A stretch of 7,111 nucleotides of DNA from the NCBI GenBank assembly GCA_938014865.1, contig CALLQJ010000198.1, positions 1-7,111 on the forward strand, written 5' to 3'. The notes under the pieces were generated by a model. It was given only the letters and a program-made list of their open reading frames with translations. It had not been told where the DNA came from and searched no databases. This document shows, in pieces, positions 5,977 through 7,111 of the stretch (its first letter is position 1; each line of letters starts with the position of its first letter). The position numbers were made by a program, and so were the translations under genes. The DNA comes from an uncultured Fastidiosipila sp. (GTDB lineage: Bacteria > Bacillota > Clostridia > Saccharofermentanales > Fastidiosipilaceae).

Positions 5977-7111
5977 GAAAAAGAGCGGCAGAAGAGCTGA
6001 AAAAACATTTTATCCGGCAAGCCGAGCCCTTTGAAGAAGGGAGAGTCGGTGTTTTTGAGCAGACAATTCACTGCCGAAGAGCACAAGCGGCTTGCCTGGC
6101 GATAACAGCGCTGGGGATTTATGAGGCCGAGCTCAACGGCGAAAAAATCGGCGATGAATATTTTGCGCCGGGCTACACCTATTATCCGCGGCAGCTGCAA
6201 TATAATATCTTCAACTTGCGCCTCAAGGAAGGGCGCAATACGCTGCGTATCTATTTAGCACAAGGCTGGTACTGCGGGCGCTTCACTTATGAAAATAAAT
6301 CTCAGATCTACGGTGAATACCCGGCCGCAGCCTGGATATTGGAAACAGAAGACGCTCTTTACAGCTCTTCGGACGAAGAGGTCCGGCTTTTGGAGAGTCC
6401 TTATGACTATGCCGGCTTTTATGACGGTGAAATTTACCACGGCAGAAGCGACGCACTGAAGGTTTTGAAAGAAAAGCCCGTCCGTTTTGAAGGGCCGCTG
6501 CCTTCGTCTTTCGTCGAGCGGAAATGCGCCGTAAGACTTCGTGAAGAAATGCAGATTGTCCGGGTCGAAGAAAGGGGAGATAAGACCATACTTGATTTCG
6601 GCCAAAACTTTGCCGGGATTATTATCATTGATCCGGAAAAAATGAAAGGCCCCTCTTTGAAGATCAGGCACGGGGAGATTCTGAACGATGACGGCAGCCT
6701 TTACACGAGCAATCTGCGTCAAGCAAAAGCCGAGCTGATCTATTACAAGGAAGGAGAGACAAAGCTTTACCGGCCCCAATTCACTTATATGGGATTTCGC
6801 TATGCGGAACTTTCCGGGGTGCCTTACGAGGAAGGCCTGATCCGGGCTTTTGCCCTTTACAGCGATATGGAGCGGACGGGCTTTTTTTCGACTTCGCATG
6901 AAAAACTGCAAAGACTGTATCTGAATCAGCTTTGGGGACAAAAATCAAATTATGTGGAAATTCCTACGGATTGTCCGCAGCGCGACGAGCGGATGGGCTA
7001 TACCGGAGACGGTCATGTATTTGCCCGCAGCGGGGCCTATAACTTTGATACCGGGCTGTTTTGGCGGAAGTTTCTGCGTGATATCCGGGAAAGCCAGAAG
7101 GACAATGAAGA
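5955..7111 (+). CDS. GH78 alpha-L-rhamnosidase (3' partial)
   Basis: The first 385 residues of a glycoside hydrolase family 78 enzyme, which cuts terminal alpha-L-rhamnose from glycosides by inversion. The frame stays open to the right edge, and family members usually run well beyond this length. Residues 40-165 match the N-terminal beta domain of bacterial rhamnosidases (ALGIYEAELNGEKIGDEYF, then APGYTYYPRQLQYNIF). Residues 210-290 match the next beta-sandwich (LDFGQNFAG, IRHGEILNDDGSLYTSNLRQ, RPQFTYMGFRYAELSG). The helical barrel begins near 300, and DCPQRDERMGYTGD (339-352) is the signature acidic active-site loop, with E345 in the catalytic RDER. The family more often has Trp where Y349 stands. 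There is no signal peptide, so it should act in the cytoplasm on imported substrate. The start at 5955 is supported by GAGGTGA 7 nt upstream and overlaps the isomerase stop by 22 nt. Confidence 0.95.
   Translation, partial: MAETRTIRKRAAEELKKHFIRQAEPFEEGRVGVFEQTIHCRRAQAACLAITALGIYEAELNGEKIGDEYFAPGYTYYPRQLQYNIFNLRLKEGRNTLRIYLAQGWYCGRFTYENKSQIYGEYPAAAWILETEDALYSSSDEEVRLLESPYDYAGFYDGEIYHGRSDALKVLKEKPVRFEGPLPSSFVERKCAVRLREEMQIVRVEERGDKTILDFGQNFAGIIIIDPEKMKGPSLKIRHGEILNDDGSLYTSNLRQAKAELIYYKEGETKLYRPQFTYMGFRYAELSGVPYEEGLIRAFALYSDMERTGFFSTSHEKLQRLYLNQLWGQKSNYVEIPTDCPQRDERMGYTGDGHVFARSGAYNFDTGLFWRKFLRDIRESQKDNE

Noticed and set aside
6255..6941. 228-residue open frame on the minus strand inside the GH78 gene
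   Set aside because: It lies wholly antisense to a clear GH78 coding region, its translation shows no domain, and it has no independent support.

Overview
The window looks like part of a carbohydrate-utilisation locus from a Bacillota (Firmicutes), probably a gut- or rumen-type clostridial anaerobe. The evidence is strong purine-rich Shine-Dalgarno sites (GAGGA, AAGGAG, GAGGTGA) about 6-7 nt before each start, no signal peptides on the hydrolases, a clostridial-style AraC regulator, and sigmaA-like promoters. Assignment to a genus is not possible from the sequence alone.

Layout, left to right. (1) Positions 3-1422 (+) hold a GPH-type (MelB/GusB-like) sugar:cation symporter. Its N-terminus lies off the left edge, and it is split by a one-base frameshift near 1071-1075. 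(2) Positions 1450-2652 (-) hold a 400-residue AraC-family regulator, convergent with the transporter. (3) Positions 2653-2916 are a 264-bp divergent control region. It holds a good promoter for the regulator, a plausible promoter for the hydrolase operon whose -35 overlaps the regulator's -35, several short dyads, and a three-copy 13-bp-phased GATGCA repeat. (4) Positions 2917-5124 (+) hold a glycoside hydrolase family 2 enzyme. (5) Positions 5128-5976 (+) hold a xylose-isomerase-like TIM-barrel sugar isomerase/epimerase. (6) Positions 5955-7111 (+) hold the N-terminal 385 residues of a GH78 alpha-L-rhamnosidase that runs off the right edge. Genes 4-6 are packed with a 3-nt gap and then a 22-nt overlap, so they form one operon.

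How the genes may work together (inference). The symporter would import a small glycoside. The cytoplasmic GH78 and GH2 enzymes would remove alpha-L-rhamnose and a beta-linked hexose or hexuronic acid, and the TIM-barrel enzyme would act on a released or modified sugar. The AraC protein would sense the substrate and control the divergent operon. The GH2 enzyme carries an Asn-x-Lys motif (N524-K526), like the one that binds the carboxylate in beta-glucuronidases. A rhamnosyl-uronide or rhamnosyl-galactoside substrate is therefore worth testing, but the motif is not decisive.

I see no RNA genes, CRISPR arrays, insertion sequences or phage genes. Nothing proves an entirely new system. The most interesting points are the divergent control region, the unassigned isomerase between two hydrolases, the substrate ambiguity of the GH2 enzyme, and the broken transporter.
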